64,000 nt of DNA from a bacterium. GTDB lineage: Bacteria > Pseudomonadota > Alphaproteobacteria > SP197. Positions 43,443 to 53,002 of this stretch are shown piece after piece. Within the stretch, counting starts at the first letter, position 1, and every line of letters starts with the position of its first letter. The position numbers and the translations under genes were made by a program. The notes beneath the pieces are model-generated. The model did not search any database. It was given only the letters and a program-made list of their open reading frames with translations, and was not told the origin of the DNA. The DNA lies in contig JAPPGE010000060.1 of the NCBI GenBank assembly GCA_028821455.1, forward strand, positions 93,197 through 157,196. Reading direction: 5' to 3'.

Positions 43443-43526
43443 GTCCCTCCCTCACAGGTGACCCATGGGAGCCGGCACTGTCGTGCCAGGTGCGGGCCGG
43501 CGCACGTCCGGAATGGCACCGGCGGC

Positions 43527-43554
43527 CTTGAAGTGCGGGAATCGTGGCCTACAT
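43527..43554 (+). promoter_or_regulatory. RpoH-type heat-shock promoter for htpG
   Basis: CTTG at 43527-43530 and CCTACAT at 43548-43554 are 17 bp apart, matching the alphaproteobacterial sigma-32 pattern CTTG-N17-CYTATNT. It ends 29 bp before the HtpG start codon. Confidence 0.6.
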
Positions 43555-43583
43555 CAGGCCAAGGCTAGAGTGAGGCATCCAAC

Positions 43584-45482
43584 ATGGCCGAAACGCAGAC
43601 CGACGCCCATCACGAGTTTCAGGCCGAGGTCAACCGCATCCTCGATATTGTTGTCAATTCTCTCTATTCGAAGCGCGAGGTGTTCCTGCGGGAACTGATC
43701 TCCAACGCGTCGGATGCCTGCGACAGGCTGCGCTACGAGGCCCAGCTCGACGATTCGCTGATGCGGGACGATCCCGACCTCGCAATCACCGTCTCGCTCG
43801 ACGAAAAGAAGTCGCTGATCACGGTCACCGACAACGGCATCGGCATGAGCCGGGACGAGCTGGTCGAAAATCTCGGCACCATCGCCGGATCGGGCACTGC
43901 GAAGTTCGCCCGGCAACTGGCCGAAGCCGAGAAGGAAAAGGCGAAGAAGGAACGCTCCGACATCAGCATGATCGGCCAGTTCGGCGTCGGGTTCTATGCC
44001 GTCTTCATGGTCGCCGGGTCGGTCACGGTCACGTCCAGGAAGGCCGGGTCCGGGGAATCCTGGACCTGGACATCGGACGGCCGGACGGGCTTCGACGTGG
44101 CGCAAGCGCCGGCCGATACGCCGCGCGGCACCGCCATCACCCTGAAGTTGAACAAGGACTCGAAGGAGTTCGCCGACAGGCATCGTCTCGAAACCATCAT
44201 CAAGACCTATTCCGGGCATATCGGGTTGCCGGTGTGGGTTGCCGCCGGCGGCGAATCACGTCAGGTCAACGAGGCCGCAGCCCTGTGGACGCGGCCCAGG
44301 ACCGCCATCGCAGAAGAGGAGTACACCGAGTTCTACCGACATGTCAGTCATGGCTTCGACGAACCCTGGCTGACGCTCCACAACAGGGCAGAGGGCATCA
44401 TCGCCTACACGAACCTGCTCTTCATTCCGTCCTCGGCGCCCTACGACCTCTTCGATCCCAGGCGCCAGCACGGTGTCAAGCTCTATGTCCGCAAGGTCTT
44501 CATCACCGACGAGTGCGAGGGGCTGATCCCGCCATGGCTGAGGTTTTTGCGCGGCATCGTCGATTCCGAGGATCTGCCTCTCAATGTCAGCCGCGAAGTT
44601 CTTCAGAACAACCCCGTGGTCGACAGGATCTCGAGGGCGGTCGTCAAGCGGGTGCTGTCCGAACTCGGCAAGAAGGCGAAGAAGGACACGGATTCCTATC
44701 ACGCCTTCTGGGAGACCTTCGGCGCCGTGCTCAAGGAGGGTGTCTATGAGGATTACCAGCGTCGCGACACCATCCTGCCCCTGCTGCGCTTCCGCTCGAC
44801 GACACGCGACGGCTGGGTCAGTCTTGATGACTACATCGCCGCCATGAAGGAGGGCCAAGACTCCATCTACCTGCTGATCGGAGACAGGCTTGAGACCATG
44901 CGGTCCAATCCCATGCTCGAGGCCTTCCGGGCGAAGGACGTCGAGGTTCTCCTGCTCGATCACCCGGTGGACGAGTTCTGGACCATGTCGGTCGACGGGT
45001 ACGAGGAAAAGACGCTCGTCAATGTCGCTCGTGGCGACATCGATCTCAGCTCCATCGCCGGAGACGACGCCGGAACCGCGGACAAGGAGGAGGAGACCGG
45101 CGACATCACGCCGCTCATTGCCATGCTCAAGCTCGCTCTCGAGAACAAGGTGACGGACGTGCGCGAATCGAAGCGCCTCACCGACTCGGCCTGCTGCCTG
45201 GTGGTGGACGAGGGTGAAATGAGCATGCGCCTGCAGAAGATCCTGCAGTCCAGCGGCCAGGACGCCCTCTCCGGGAAGCGCATTCTCGAAATCAATCCCG
45301 CCCATGCCCTGATCCGCTCGCTCGTCGAGCGGACGCGGAGCGAAGGCTCGAGCCACCAGATCGAGGACATGGCCCACCTGCTGCTCGACCAGGCGCTGAT
45401 CCAGGAAGGCGAACTGCCGCCCGACCCTGCCCGCTTCGCCCAGCGCATGAGCGACACGATGGCCAAGGCGGTCGCTCCCTGA
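43584..45482 (+). CDS. htpG: Molecular chaperone HtpG (Hsp90)
   Basis: A 632-residue bacterial Hsp90. The GHKL ATPase domain (residues 1-230) has NASDACDRLR, DNGIGM, GTIAGSGT and GQFGVGFYAVFMV; the middle domain has GVKLYVRKVFI and DSEDLPLNVSREVLQ; the C-terminal dimerisation domain ends the protein. Length is normal for alphaproteobacteria. A heat-shock promoter precedes it. It is monocistronic and unrelated to the catabolic clusters. Confidence 0.95.
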   Translation: MAETQTDAHHEFQAEVNRILDIVVNSLYSKREVFLRELISNASDACDRLRYEAQLDDSLMRDDPDLAITVSLDEKKSLITVTDNGIGMSRDELVENLGTIAGSGTAKFARQLAEAEKEKAKKERSDISMIGQFGVGFYAVFMVAGSVTVTSRKAGSGESWTWTSDGRTGFDVAQAPADTPRGTAITLKLNKDSKEFADRHRLETIIKTYSGHIGLPVWVAAGGESRQVNEAAALWTRPRTAIAEEEYTEFYRHVSHGFDEPWLTLHNRAEGIIAYTNLLFIPSSAPYDLFDPRRQHGVKLYVRKVFITDECEGLIPPWLRFLRGIVDSEDLPLNVSREVLQNNPVVDRISRAVVKRVLSELGKKAKKDTDSYHAFWETFGAVLKEGVYEDYQRRDTILPLLRFRSTTRDGWVSLDDYIAAMKEGQDSIYLLIGDRLETMRSNPMLEAFRAKDVEVLLLDHPVDEFWTMSVDGYEEKTLVNVARGDIDLSSIAGDDAGTADKEEETGDITPLIAMLKLALENKVTDVRESKRLTDSACCLVVDEGEMSMRLQKILQSSGQDALSGKRILEINPAHALIRSLVERTRSEGSSHQIEDMAHLLLDQALIQEGELPPDPARFAQRMSDTMAKAVAP

Positions 45483-45773
45483 ACGTCGGCGCCCGCTCCG
45501 GACCGCAAGGGTCGTCGCTGAACGAACGGAACAATGCCGTTGACGGGTGGCCAGATGACTCGTGTCACTCAGCCCCTGACCGCGGCTGCACGGTTCGACC
45601 CCGGAGCGTCAACCGTTCGCGGGCAATGCCGCTACGATCCGTTGGCCCGGACCTTCGGCAGCACCGGAGTCTGTTCAATATGGAACACGTAGCCACAGGT
45701 GACCCCGCATCACCGCGACGGAACCGAAGTCCTTGGCGACGTTGCGATCTTTGACAGTGGCCCGCCGCCTCGA

Positions 45774-46490
45774 TCAAGCCGCCCTTTTCCGCGGCCTGCT
45801 CGGGGAACGCGCACCACCGGTCTCCACGCGGCCTGAATCATCCTGAACGCCGTATCCTGCAAAGGCCGCAAGGGTCTCCTCCACCTCGGCGTCACTCAGC
45901 AGCGTCGGCCCGCCAATCTGCAGGCTGAGGTAGTACTGCCTCGCGATCGTCTCGAGTTCGACGGCCCGCCACATTGCCTTGGCGAGCGTGTCGCCGATCG
46001 TGATCATGCCGTGATTGGCCAGCAGACAGGCGGTGCGGTCCTCCAGGGCGGCGACGGCCAGACGGGAGAGTTCATCGGTCCCGAACCGCACATAGCCGGC
46101 GCAACGCACGTTGTTCCCGCCGAAGCAGGCGATCATGTAGTGGCAAGCCGGTATCTCCTTGCGCGCGATGGCAAGGGTCGTGCAGTAGGCCGGATGGGCA
46201 TGCACGACGGCGTTGGCGTCGGGGCGTTCGCGCAGGATCCTGTGGTGGAAGGGCCACTCCGTCGACGGCTTGAGCGGACCATCCCAGGCACCGCTCTCGT
46301 CCTCCAGCGACATCGACGCAATCATCCCGGGCTCCATCGTGTCGTAGGGCGTCGCCGATGGCGATATCAGCATGCGGGTACCATAACGGACCGAGATATT
46401 GCCGGACGTTCCCTGGTTGATACCGCTCGCATTCAGCTCGCGACAGCGTTCAACCACGTCACGACGCAGGTCCTCTTCCACCTTGTTCAT
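45774..46490 (-). CDS. Class II aldolase/adducin-family protein
   Basis: A 238-residue class II aldolase of the fuculose-1-phosphate/ribulose-5-phosphate-epimerase family. GINQGTSGNISVR, TEWPFH (Glu catalytic), HAHPAY (two Zn His) and ANHGM (third His) are all present. It cleaves a ketose phosphate or acts as a decarboxylase in related enzymes; substrate unknown. AAGGAA precedes the ATG. It lies alone after htpG, convergent with it across 291 bp that contain nothing recognisable. Confidence 0.82.
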   Translation of the reverse strand: MNKVEEDLRRDVVERCRELNASGINQGTSGNISVRYGTRMLISPSATPYDTMEPGMIASMSLEDESGAWDGPLKPSTEWPFHHRILRERPDANAVVHAHPAYCTTLAIARKEIPACHYMIACFGGNNVRCAGYVRFGTDELSRLAVAALEDRTACLLANHGMITIGDTLAKAMWRAVELETIARQYYLSLQIGGPTLLSDAEVEETLAAFAGYGVQDDSGRVETGGARSPSRPRKRAA

Positions 46491-46668
46491 GGCGTTCCTT
46501 TCTACGGAAGTCTGACAGGGGTCACGGTACCACGCGCCTGCGGGACCGTGGTTGGCATGGTACTGGTTCGGGCCTGAAACGCGTGCCCGCCGCGAATCCC
46601 GGCAACCGGTGCTCTGCGGTCATGCCCACGGCATCAGGGTCATCGCACGAGCCGGCGATCCGGCATCG

Positions 46669-47319
46669 TCACCGAACCCGAATGTTGGTGACATGATGCT
46701 CGATGCCGGCGATCAGCTCCGCCAGCTCGCGGGCGATCAGGTCCAGCCCGTGCAACTGATCGAGGCGCGGGCGGTACCGGTTCATGTCTTCGTTCGGGAG
46801 GACATAGTCGATGAGACCGCAGGCGTCCGTGAGGCCGACAAGGGCGATGTCTCGCGGATCGGGGATGTCGTCGGAGAACAGGACGTCCCGGATACGTTTC
46901 TTGACCTCCCGCTCCGCCTCGCTGCCGCCTCCCGGAGGTCTGGAGAAGAGGTCGGTCCACCGGAAGCGCCCCTCGCGAGGCGCAAGAACGTCGCGGGCAA
47001 CAAGGCTCTGCAGCACAGACTCGCGAATGCCGGCCGCATCATCGACGGACAGGTCCCCGATCCAGGTTCTCGTGTTCACCTGCGGGTCGCGGGCCGCGAG
47101 CCTCGCCAGGGTGCCATCGAGGATGACGTTGCCGGTCGACGTCGGGTCGATGACCATGAGCCGTTCCGGGTCCGTGTCGATGCGACCGGCGAAGGAGAGA
47201 TCCAGCAGGACGGCGCCCGCGAGCGCGCACGACAGGTTGTCGCCCGGCACGCGGGTGAACAACTCTCCGTCCCTGTCGCCCAGCAACAGGATCAGGATTT
47301 CTTCGGCGAAGGTCAGCAT
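46669..47319 (-). CDS. GOLPH3/VPS74-like (GPP34) protein
   Basis: A 216-residue GPP34 domain protein. The N-terminal LTFAEEILILLLGDRDGEL and GDNLSCALAGAVLLDLSFAGRID follow the GOLPH3 core (LTL-EE-LLLL; ...ALAGA-L-EL---GRI). In eukaryotes GOLPH3 binds phosphatidylinositol 4-phosphate on the Golgi; bacterial members are mostly reported from actinobacteria and their role is unknown. No signal peptide or transmembrane segment, so it is probably a peripheral membrane or cytoplasmic protein. It is not in an operon. Confidence 0.78.
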   Translation of the reverse strand: MLTFAEEILILLLGDRDGELFTRVPGDNLSCALAGAVLLDLSFAGRIDTDPERLMVIDPTSTGNVILDGTLARLAARDPQVNTRTWIGDLSVDDAAGIRESVLQSLVARDVLAPREGRFRWTDLFSRPPGGGSEAEREVKKRIRDVLFSDDIPDPRDIALVGLTDACGLIDYVLPNEDMNRYRPRLDQLHGLDLIARELAELIAGIEHHVTNIRVR

Positions 47320-47690
47320 GGCAGGGACGCTTCAGAGTGAACTGGCACCTCCCTCCCACACCGCGGGCAGTGGAGGATCAGCGGTGGCTCCGTGCCCTGG
47401 AGTAACGTCGGTTGCCGTCGCGTCGCGACCCACCATGGCTTCCTCCCGCAGGCTGCCGGAGCGGGGCACGCTATCACGCGGGACCAAGCCGGGACAAGCC
47501 GCGCGTCACCGCACCCGGCCCCAGAACGGTCAACGGCAGGAGCCTGCATCGCAGGGCCGCATCGACACGGACGCCAGGAACCACTGAACTCTGGCGGGCC
47601 TTCCTCGGGCGCAACCGGCGGCGGCGGGATCTTTCCGGAACAGGACGGCGAACGTCGTGCTGCGTCGGAAGGCCCCCGTGGACGGGAGGA
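47320..47690. other. Gene-free interval
   Basis: No gene, terminator or repeat found in these 371 bp. A minus-strand frame across 47313-47549 encodes a short Cys-rich segment with CPRC, but it has no start context and runs into the GOLPH3-like gene, so I do not call it. Confidence 0.5.
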
Positions 47691-48389
47691 TCAGGACGCC
47701 GGCACCTCCAGGGCACCGATGATCGCGCCCTGCCCCGGCGCCTGGACGAGGATGGCGTGATTTCTGTTGCTGGCGGCCGGAACGATCATGACGGCGGGCG
47801 CGCCATCCCAGGTTCCGACGGTTTGCCAGGTCTCGACGATGTTGGCGTGGCGCAGGGTGCGTCCGGCATTCTCGCCGGCGGTGACCTCGGTCCGTGCCTC
47901 ATCCGCGAAACTGACGACGTGAACCAGGTGGGGATTCCTGGTGGCGCCCTCGCCAAGGACGATCTCCAGGAGGCCGGCTTCCTTCCAGGAAGCGGCGATG
48001 ACGACAGCCTGTCCGGTGGTGGATCGCGCCTGGCGGATGGCGGTGTCGATCGCCTGTCTTGCCGATCCGATGGCCTGGTGTGTACCGGAGACCACCAGTT
48101 GGGGCGTGTAGACGGGTGTACCAAGACGCCGTGCATAGACGCGCTGGCGGGCGCTGAACTCGGGATCGGCAAACCGGTCACGCCAGCCCAGCCAGTCCCA
48201 GTAGTCGACATGCCAGCCAAGGGCGAGGACATCGTCGCGGCGGCGGAGTTCGAAGAGATGCTCATCGGCCGGCGGACAGGAACTGCAGCCCTCGGACGTG
48301 AAGAGCTCGATCACGACCGGCGTCGTTGCTCCGGCGCAGCCGCTGAAGGCAAGCGCCGCGGCAAGGATGGCGGGAAACAGGCCCCTCAT
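47691..48389 (-). CDS. DUF1223 periplasmic thioredoxin-fold protein
   Basis: A 232-residue DUF1223 protein, a secreted thioredoxin-like family common in alphaproteobacteria. A signal peptide of about 23 residues (ending in a Cys-containing FSGCAGA segment, so a lipoprotein is possible) precedes VVIELFTSEGCSSCPPADEHL with the CxxC motif. Thiol-redox role in the periplasm is inferred. It overlaps the MFS gene stop by ATGA. Confidence 0.83.
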   Translation of the reverse strand: MRGLFPAILAAALAFSGCAGATTPVVIELFTSEGCSSCPPADEHLFELRRRDDVLALGWHVDYWDWLGWRDRFADPEFSARQRVYARRLGTPVYTPQLVVSGTHQAIGSARQAIDTAIRQARSTTGQAVVIAASWKEAGLLEIVLGEGATRNPHLVHVVSFADEARTEVTAGENAGRTLRHANIVETWQTVGTWDGAPAVMIVPAASNRNHAILVQAPGQGAIIGALEVPAS

Positions 48390-49576
48390 GGCTCGCCGGC
48401 GAGAGATGGAACCCTGTTTCGCCACCACTCCCGGGCGGCGACGGGCACGAAGACTGCACAGAACAGGACGAGAGCGACGACCAGACCCGACGGTCCCAAG
48501 GCGCCGTTGATGATGCCGACGACTGGCGGACCGGCAAGACTCCCGAGACTCCACATCAGCGTGAAGATGGTGATTGCCGATGCCAGTGCCGCTCCGCGGT
48601 AGAAGCTGCCGATCATGGCCAGCGCCACGACATAGAGGCCGCTGGTCAGGCCACCGATGAAGAAGAAAAAGAGGTAATCGATCCACGGCAGGCGCACCAC
48701 AAGCTCGAGACAGGCGAAACCGACAACGGCGATGAGAAGGAGCAGGAGACCGACGAGGCGCCGGTCCCCCCGGTCGACCAGCCAGCCGATGGGCAGCTGC
48801 AGGGCGACTGCTCCGGCAGCACAGAAGGACAGCTGATGGTAGGAGCGTTCCACGTCGTAGTGCGTGTCGACGGCGTAGACCGGGAGAAAGGTCCACAGGG
48901 CCATGAAGGTGAGGGCGTAGGAGAGATTGAGCAGCATCGGCAGCGGCGTCTGGCGCATCGGTTTCAAGAGGGCGCGGACCGAGGGGCGTGAGTGCTCCCC
49001 GGGCATGGCCGGCGCCAGGCGGCGGGCGATAATGACAGGCACGGTTGCCGCCGCCATCAGCAGGGCCGCGAGAACGAACGGAAGATTCCCGGTATGCCCC
49101 GCCCAGGCGAGAATTGCCGGACCGACAGCCACGCCCAGACCGAAACAGGAATTGTAGATGGCGAGGATCCGTCCCCTGAAGGCATCCGGCGCGGCGGAGG
49201 TGATCCATACCTCGCCGGCGACCCACGACGCCAGGCCGACAGCTCCCATGATGAGGCGGATGGCGGTCCAGCCGGTAAACCCGGGAACCAGGATACAGGC
49301 AAGGTAGAGCAGGCCTTCGAGGAGGCCGGCCGCGATCATGGCACGCGCCAGTCCCCAGCGCGCCAGGACCAGTGCGGCCAGCGGCGCCATGAGGAAGGGA
49401 CCCACCGCGTTGGCGGCGGCGTTGATGCCGATCAGCTCGTCGCTGTATCCCATGGCGTCGAGGCGCGTGGAGAAGAGTGGCGAGTTGAATCCGGCGATCA
49501 TGGCGATGACGGTCATGCCGCAGATGATCGCGGTCAGGCTTGCCAGGGGGATGGCCTTGATGGCGTCCGAACTCAT
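48386..49576 (-). CDS. Major facilitator superfamily transporter
   Basis: A 396-residue MFS permease with 12 predicted membrane helices. The RG(R)ILAIYNSCFGLG segment after helix 4 and the helical spacing are typical of the MFS_1 family; many Gly/Ala-rich helices. The substrate cannot be predicted. It is co-transcribed with the DUF1223 gene and starts 11 bp downstream of GGGG. An upstream extension of the open frame is not supported by membrane topology. Confidence 0.82.
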   Translation of the reverse strand: MSSDAIKAIPLASLTAIICGMTVIAMIAGFNSPLFSTRLDAMGYSDELIGINAAANAVGPFLMAPLAALVLARWGLARAMIAAGLLEGLLYLACILVPGFTGWTAIRLIMGAVGLASWVAGEVWITSAAPDAFRGRILAIYNSCFGLGVAVGPAILAWAGHTGNLPFVLAALLMAAATVPVIIARRLAPAMPGEHSRPSVRALLKPMRQTPLPMLLNLSYALTFMALWTFLPVYAVDTHYDVERSYHQLSFCAAGAVALQLPIGWLVDRGDRRLVGLLLLLIAVVGFACLELVVRLPWIDYLFFFFIGGLTSGLYVVALAMIGSFYRGAALASAITIFTLMWSLGSLAGPPVVGIINGALGPSGLVVALVLFCAVFVPVAAREWWRNRVPSLAGEP

Positions 49577-49700
49577 CCTTCACCCCGGGCAGCCTGGTGG
49601 TGCGCAAACCCGCACCCCTTTCGGGAACGGAGCATGCACCCTATACCCGTGACGTGCCATGGCTCCATAGCGCAGGTCGGATTGCCGCGAGGAGAATGCA

Positions 49701-50561
49701 GTGAGCGAACGCGCCAGGGGCCTGGCGATCACCACACTGGCCATGCTGGTGATCACGCCCGATGTCCTCTTGATCCGGCTGATCGACACCGATCCCTGGA
49801 CACTGGCCTTCTGGCGCGGGCTGCTCTCCGCCGCCGGACTCGTCATCGGACTTGTCGCCATCTACCGCCGACGCGCCCTGGAGGTCATGCTGGCGCCCGG
49901 CATTCCAGGTCTCGTGATTGGCACCCTCTTCGGCGTCGGCACCGTCGCCTTTGTCTGGGCCATCACCCATACCTCGGCTGCCAGCACACTGCTGATTATC
50001 GCCACCGGCAGCATGTTCGGAGCGGCGTTTTCCTGGCTCCTCATGCGCGAAAGACTGCCGGTCTACACCATCGTCGCAATGGTCGGGACATTTTCCGGGC
50101 TGCTGATCATCGTCTCCGGGAAAGCCGGCACCGGTTCGTCCCTGGAGGGCGACCTTTCCGCCCTCGTTGTGGCCGTGCTCTCGGGACTGACATTTGCCCT
50201 CATCCGCAAGCACAGGATGACGGACATGGTTCCGACCCTGGCCATCGGAGGTCTCGTCACGGCGGCCATTGCCGTCGCTGTCTCCCTGCCCGCGGCGGTC
50301 GGCTCCGGGGATGCCCGTCTGATCGCCGTCATGGGTCTGGTCATGCTTCCACTTGCCTTCTCCCTGCAGTTCGTCGGCGCCCGTTACATTCCGGCGCCGG
50401 AAGTCCTGCTGCTGTTCCTGCTCGAGGCCGTTCTTGCACCCCTTCTCCTGTGGGCGGCGATCGGCGAAACCCCCACGGGGACCACGATCGTCGGCGGACT
50501 GGTCATTCTCGCCACCCTCGCATCACATGCCGTCTGGAGCCTGCGCCAACAGACAGGGTAA
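49701..50561 (+). CDS. DMT-family (EamA) transporter
   Basis: A 286-residue ten-helix transporter made of two EamA domains of five helices each. PDVLLIRLIDTDPWTLAFWRGL near the N-terminus and FALIRKH in the middle are family-like; EamA proteins export or import small metabolites. GTG start with GAGGAG 7 bp upstream. It stands alone between the MFS gene and the second enolase-superfamily gene. Confidence 0.83.
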   Translation: MSERARGLAITTLAMLVITPDVLLIRLIDTDPWTLAFWRGLLSAAGLVIGLVAIYRRRALEVMLAPGIPGLVIGTLFGVGTVAFVWAITHTSAASTLLIIATGSMFGAAFSWLLMRERLPVYTIVAMVGTFSGLLIIVSGKAGTGSSLEGDLSALVVAVLSGLTFALIRKHRMTDMVPTLAIGGLVTAAIAVAVSLPAAVGSGDARLIAVMGLVMLPLAFSLQFVGARYIPAPEVLLLFLLEAVLAPLLLWAAIGETPTGTTIVGGLVILATLASHAVWSLRQQTG

Positions 50562-50598
50562 GCGCGCGACAATCGGACCGGGAACGTGTCATACAGGA

Positions 50599-51786
50599 TC
50601 AGAGCGGCACGGTCTTCGGTTCGAGGTGGAGGTGGTCGTCGGTGTAGGGATGGGCGCGGGCCACGTCCTCGTCCAGTTCGACGCCAATGCCAGGCGCGTC
50701 CGGCGGGATGACGTAGCCTTCCTCCCAGCGCATCGGGGACTTGAGGATCCTGGCGTGGAAGCCGTCCCAGCGGCGGATGCTCTCGAGTATCAGGAAGTTG
50801 GGCGATGCGGTGGCAATCTGGACATTGGCCGCACCCTCGATGGGCCCGCAGTAGAGATGGGGTGCGATCTGGGCGTAGTGCGCCTCCGCCATGCCGGCAA
50901 TCTTCTTTGCCTCCAGGAGGCCGCCCACCCGGCCGAGCGCCATCTGCAGAATGGATGCCGCACCGGTCGCCAGCACGCGGGCGAACTCGTGCTTCGTCGC
51001 CAGCCGCTCGCCGGTGGCGATCGGAATGGTCGTCGAGCGGGCCACACGCGCCATCTCCTCGGGCATTTCTGCGGCCACCGGCTCCTCGAACCAGAGCGGA
51101 TCATAGGCTTCGAGCCGCCGGGCGAGTCGGATGGCACCTGAAGGGGTGAACTGCCCATGGGTGCCGAAGAGCAGGTCGGCCTTCGTACCCACGGCCTCGC
51201 GCAATGCCCTCACAAAGGCTTCCGAGAGCTCCATTCTCTCCAGGGAAGGCTGGCGCGGGTCGAAGACGCTGTAGGGTCCTGCCGGGTCGAACTTCACCGC
51301 GGTAAACCCCTCGCCGACATAGGCGACGGCTTGTTCGGCGGCGACGTCCGGGTCGGTGTAGACGGCCTCCTCTTCATCCCCGTCGGCCGGATAGAGGTAG
51401 GTATAGCTGCGCAATCTCTCGTGCACCTTGCCACCGAGCAGCATGTAGACAGGCTTCGACGTCGCCTTGCCGACGATGTCCCAGCAGGCGATCTCGATGC
51501 CCGACATGATCGCCAGCAAGGAGATCTCCGGACGCATGCTGTAGCCGCCGCCATACATCCGCCGCCACATGGTCTCGATGTTGAAAGGACTCTCGCCGAT
51601 GACATGACGCATGGCGATGTCCTCCACCATGGCCGCCACGACATGGGGCGAGAAACTGGCCGCGTAGACCTCGCCGTAGCCGGCAATGCCATCGTCGGTG
51701 GTCAGCTTCACGAAGACGAAGAAGCGGCCACCGAAGTAGGGCGGCGGATTGCCCACAACGAACGTCTCGATCCCGGCGACCTTCAT
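50599..51786 (-). CDS. Enolase-superfamily protein with altered metal-site and dyad positions
   Basis: A 395-residue mandelate-racemase/muconate-lactonizing-like protein. The Lys of the KxK region is Lys165 (AVKFD), and Glu235 (WFEEP), Glu260 (ATGE) and His310 (APH) are present. The Asp metal ligand expected before the Glu pair is Gly208 in FGTHGQF, and the Asp of the His-Asp dyad is Ala in QMALGRVGG. It is therefore a non-canonical member; the FGTHGQF motif recurs in a group annotated as galactonate-dehydratase-like. Divergent from the Rieske gene across 72 bp; AGGGA precedes the ATG. Confidence 0.8.
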   Translation of the reverse strand: MKVAGIETFVVGNPPPYFGGRFFVFVKLTTDDGIAGYGEVYAASFSPHVVAAMVEDIAMRHVIGESPFNIETMWRRMYGGGYSMRPEISLLAIMSGIEIACWDIVGKATSKPVYMLLGGKVHERLRSYTYLYPADGDEEEAVYTDPDVAAEQAVAYVGEGFTAVKFDPAGPYSVFDPRQPSLERMELSEAFVRALREAVGTKADLLFGTHGQFTPSGAIRLARRLEAYDPLWFEEPVAAEMPEEMARVARSTTIPIATGERLATKHEFARVLATGAASILQMALGRVGGLLEAKKIAGMAEAHYAQIAPHLYCGPIEGAANVQIATASPNFLILESIRRWDGFHARILKSPMRWEEGYVIPPDAPGIGVELDEDVARAHPYTDDHLHLEPKTVPL

Positions 51787-51858
51787 GGGTAACGTCCCTT
51801 CCCTGATGATGCCGCCATGATGCGAATGCAGCCGGCCGACTCAAGGGAGACACCCCGC

Positions 51859-52998
51859 ATGATTGGTCCCCAATCCGCGATCATCGCCGATCTCCGGCGC
51901 GTGGCTCCGCCCGCCAATCGCTCGCCGACACTGCCTCCGGCGGTCTACACCGATCCGGATGTGGTCGGGCTGGAACGGGATCGGCTGTTCCGTCGCGGAT
52001 GGGTGGGATGTGGCCGCAGCGATCGCTGGCCATCTGCCGGTTCCTGCGTCCCGGTCGACATCGCCGGCGCACCGGTCCTGATCGCCAGGGACGGCACGGG
52101 TACGCTCCATGCCTTCGCCAATTCCTGCCGCCACCGCGGCACCGAACTCGTTGGCGAACCATGCCGCATCGCCCGCATCACTTGTCCGTTCCATGCCTGG
52201 GCCTACACCCTCGACGGCCGCCTGGTGGCGGCACCCCACATGGAGTCTGCTTCAGGCTTCGACATGGCGGACCACGGCCTCCATGCCTACCACGTGGCAG
52301 AGCGGGCGGGATTCGTCTTCGTCAGCCTTGGCGCGTCGCCCTGCTCGATCGACGACTGGCTCGGTGACTTCGAGGCGGTCCACGCGCCCTGGCCCCTCGA
52401 CCGACTCGTCACCACGCGTCGCCTGGAACGCGACATACCCTGCAACTGGAAACTGTTCCTGGAGGTCTTCAACGAATACTACCATCTGGGCAGTGTCCAC
52501 CGACAAACCTTTGGCGCCATCTACGATGAACCTGATCCGCCGGAAGCAGTGGCCGGCAACTTCACATCCCAGTTCGGCACGACATCGGGCACCGGAGCCC
52601 TGAAGTCCGACGACCAGGAACACGCCCTCGATCCCATGCCGGGACTCGGCGGTCGTCACCTCTCGGGCACGCGCTACACGTGGATCTACCCGAACATGAC
52701 GTTTGCTGCCGGCAGGGAGGCGATGTGGATGCTGGAGGCATGGCCCCGGGGAGCGGACTCATGCCGTGCCGTCATGTCCGTGTGCTTTCCCGAGGAGACA
52801 CGCGTCGCACCCGGGTTCGAACGCGCTTGTCGGCACTACTATCGGCGCATGGATGAAGCCATGGACGAGGACATCAATGTCCTCGAAAGGCAACAGAACG
52901 GCATGGCGTCACCCGACGCTGTTCCGGGCCGCTTCTCGGCACTGGAACCGTCGCTGGCCAACTTTGCCTTCTGGTATGCAGCCCTGCTGGCTGCCTGA
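51859..52998 (+). CDS. Rieske non-heme iron oxygenase, quaternary-amine type (first)
   Basis: A 379-residue Rieske oxygenase alpha subunit. The 2Fe-2S ligands Cys90, His92, Cys109 and His112 (CRHRG, CPFHAW) are in place, and the mononuclear iron His209 and His214 lie in NEYYHLGSVH with Glu206 as the bridging residue. A Glu there, rather than Asp, is known from carnitine monooxygenase CntA, so a quaternary amine substrate is suggested. AAGGGAGA precedes the ATG at 51859; two upstream in-frame ATGs are less likely. No reductase gene is nearby. Confidence 0.83.
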   Translation: MIGPQSAIIADLRRVAPPANRSPTLPPAVYTDPDVVGLERDRLFRRGWVGCGRSDRWPSAGSCVPVDIAGAPVLIARDGTGTLHAFANSCRHRGTELVGEPCRIARITCPFHAWAYTLDGRLVAAPHMESASGFDMADHGLHAYHVAERAGFVFVSLGASPCSIDDWLGDFEAVHAPWPLDRLVTTRRLERDIPCNWKLFLEVFNEYYHLGSVHRQTFGAIYDEPDPPEAVAGNFTSQFGTTSGTGALKSDDQEHALDPMPGLGGRHLSGTRYTWIYPNMTFAAGREAMWMLEAWPRGADSCRAVMSVCFPEETRVAPGFERACRHYYRRMDEAMDEDINVLERQQNGMASPDAVPGRFSALEPSLANFAFWYAALLAA

Positions 52999-53002
52999 GC
53001 CG

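Noticed and set aside
43474..43487. Hairpin GGCAC-TGTC-GTGCC after the ammonia-lyase homolog as a terminator
   Set aside because: Stem of only 5 bp and no T tract; the evidence is too weak to list.
47313..47549. Small Cys-rich protein (zinc ribbon-like CPRC)
   Set aside because: No start context, no second Cys pair and overlap with the GOLPH3-like gene start.
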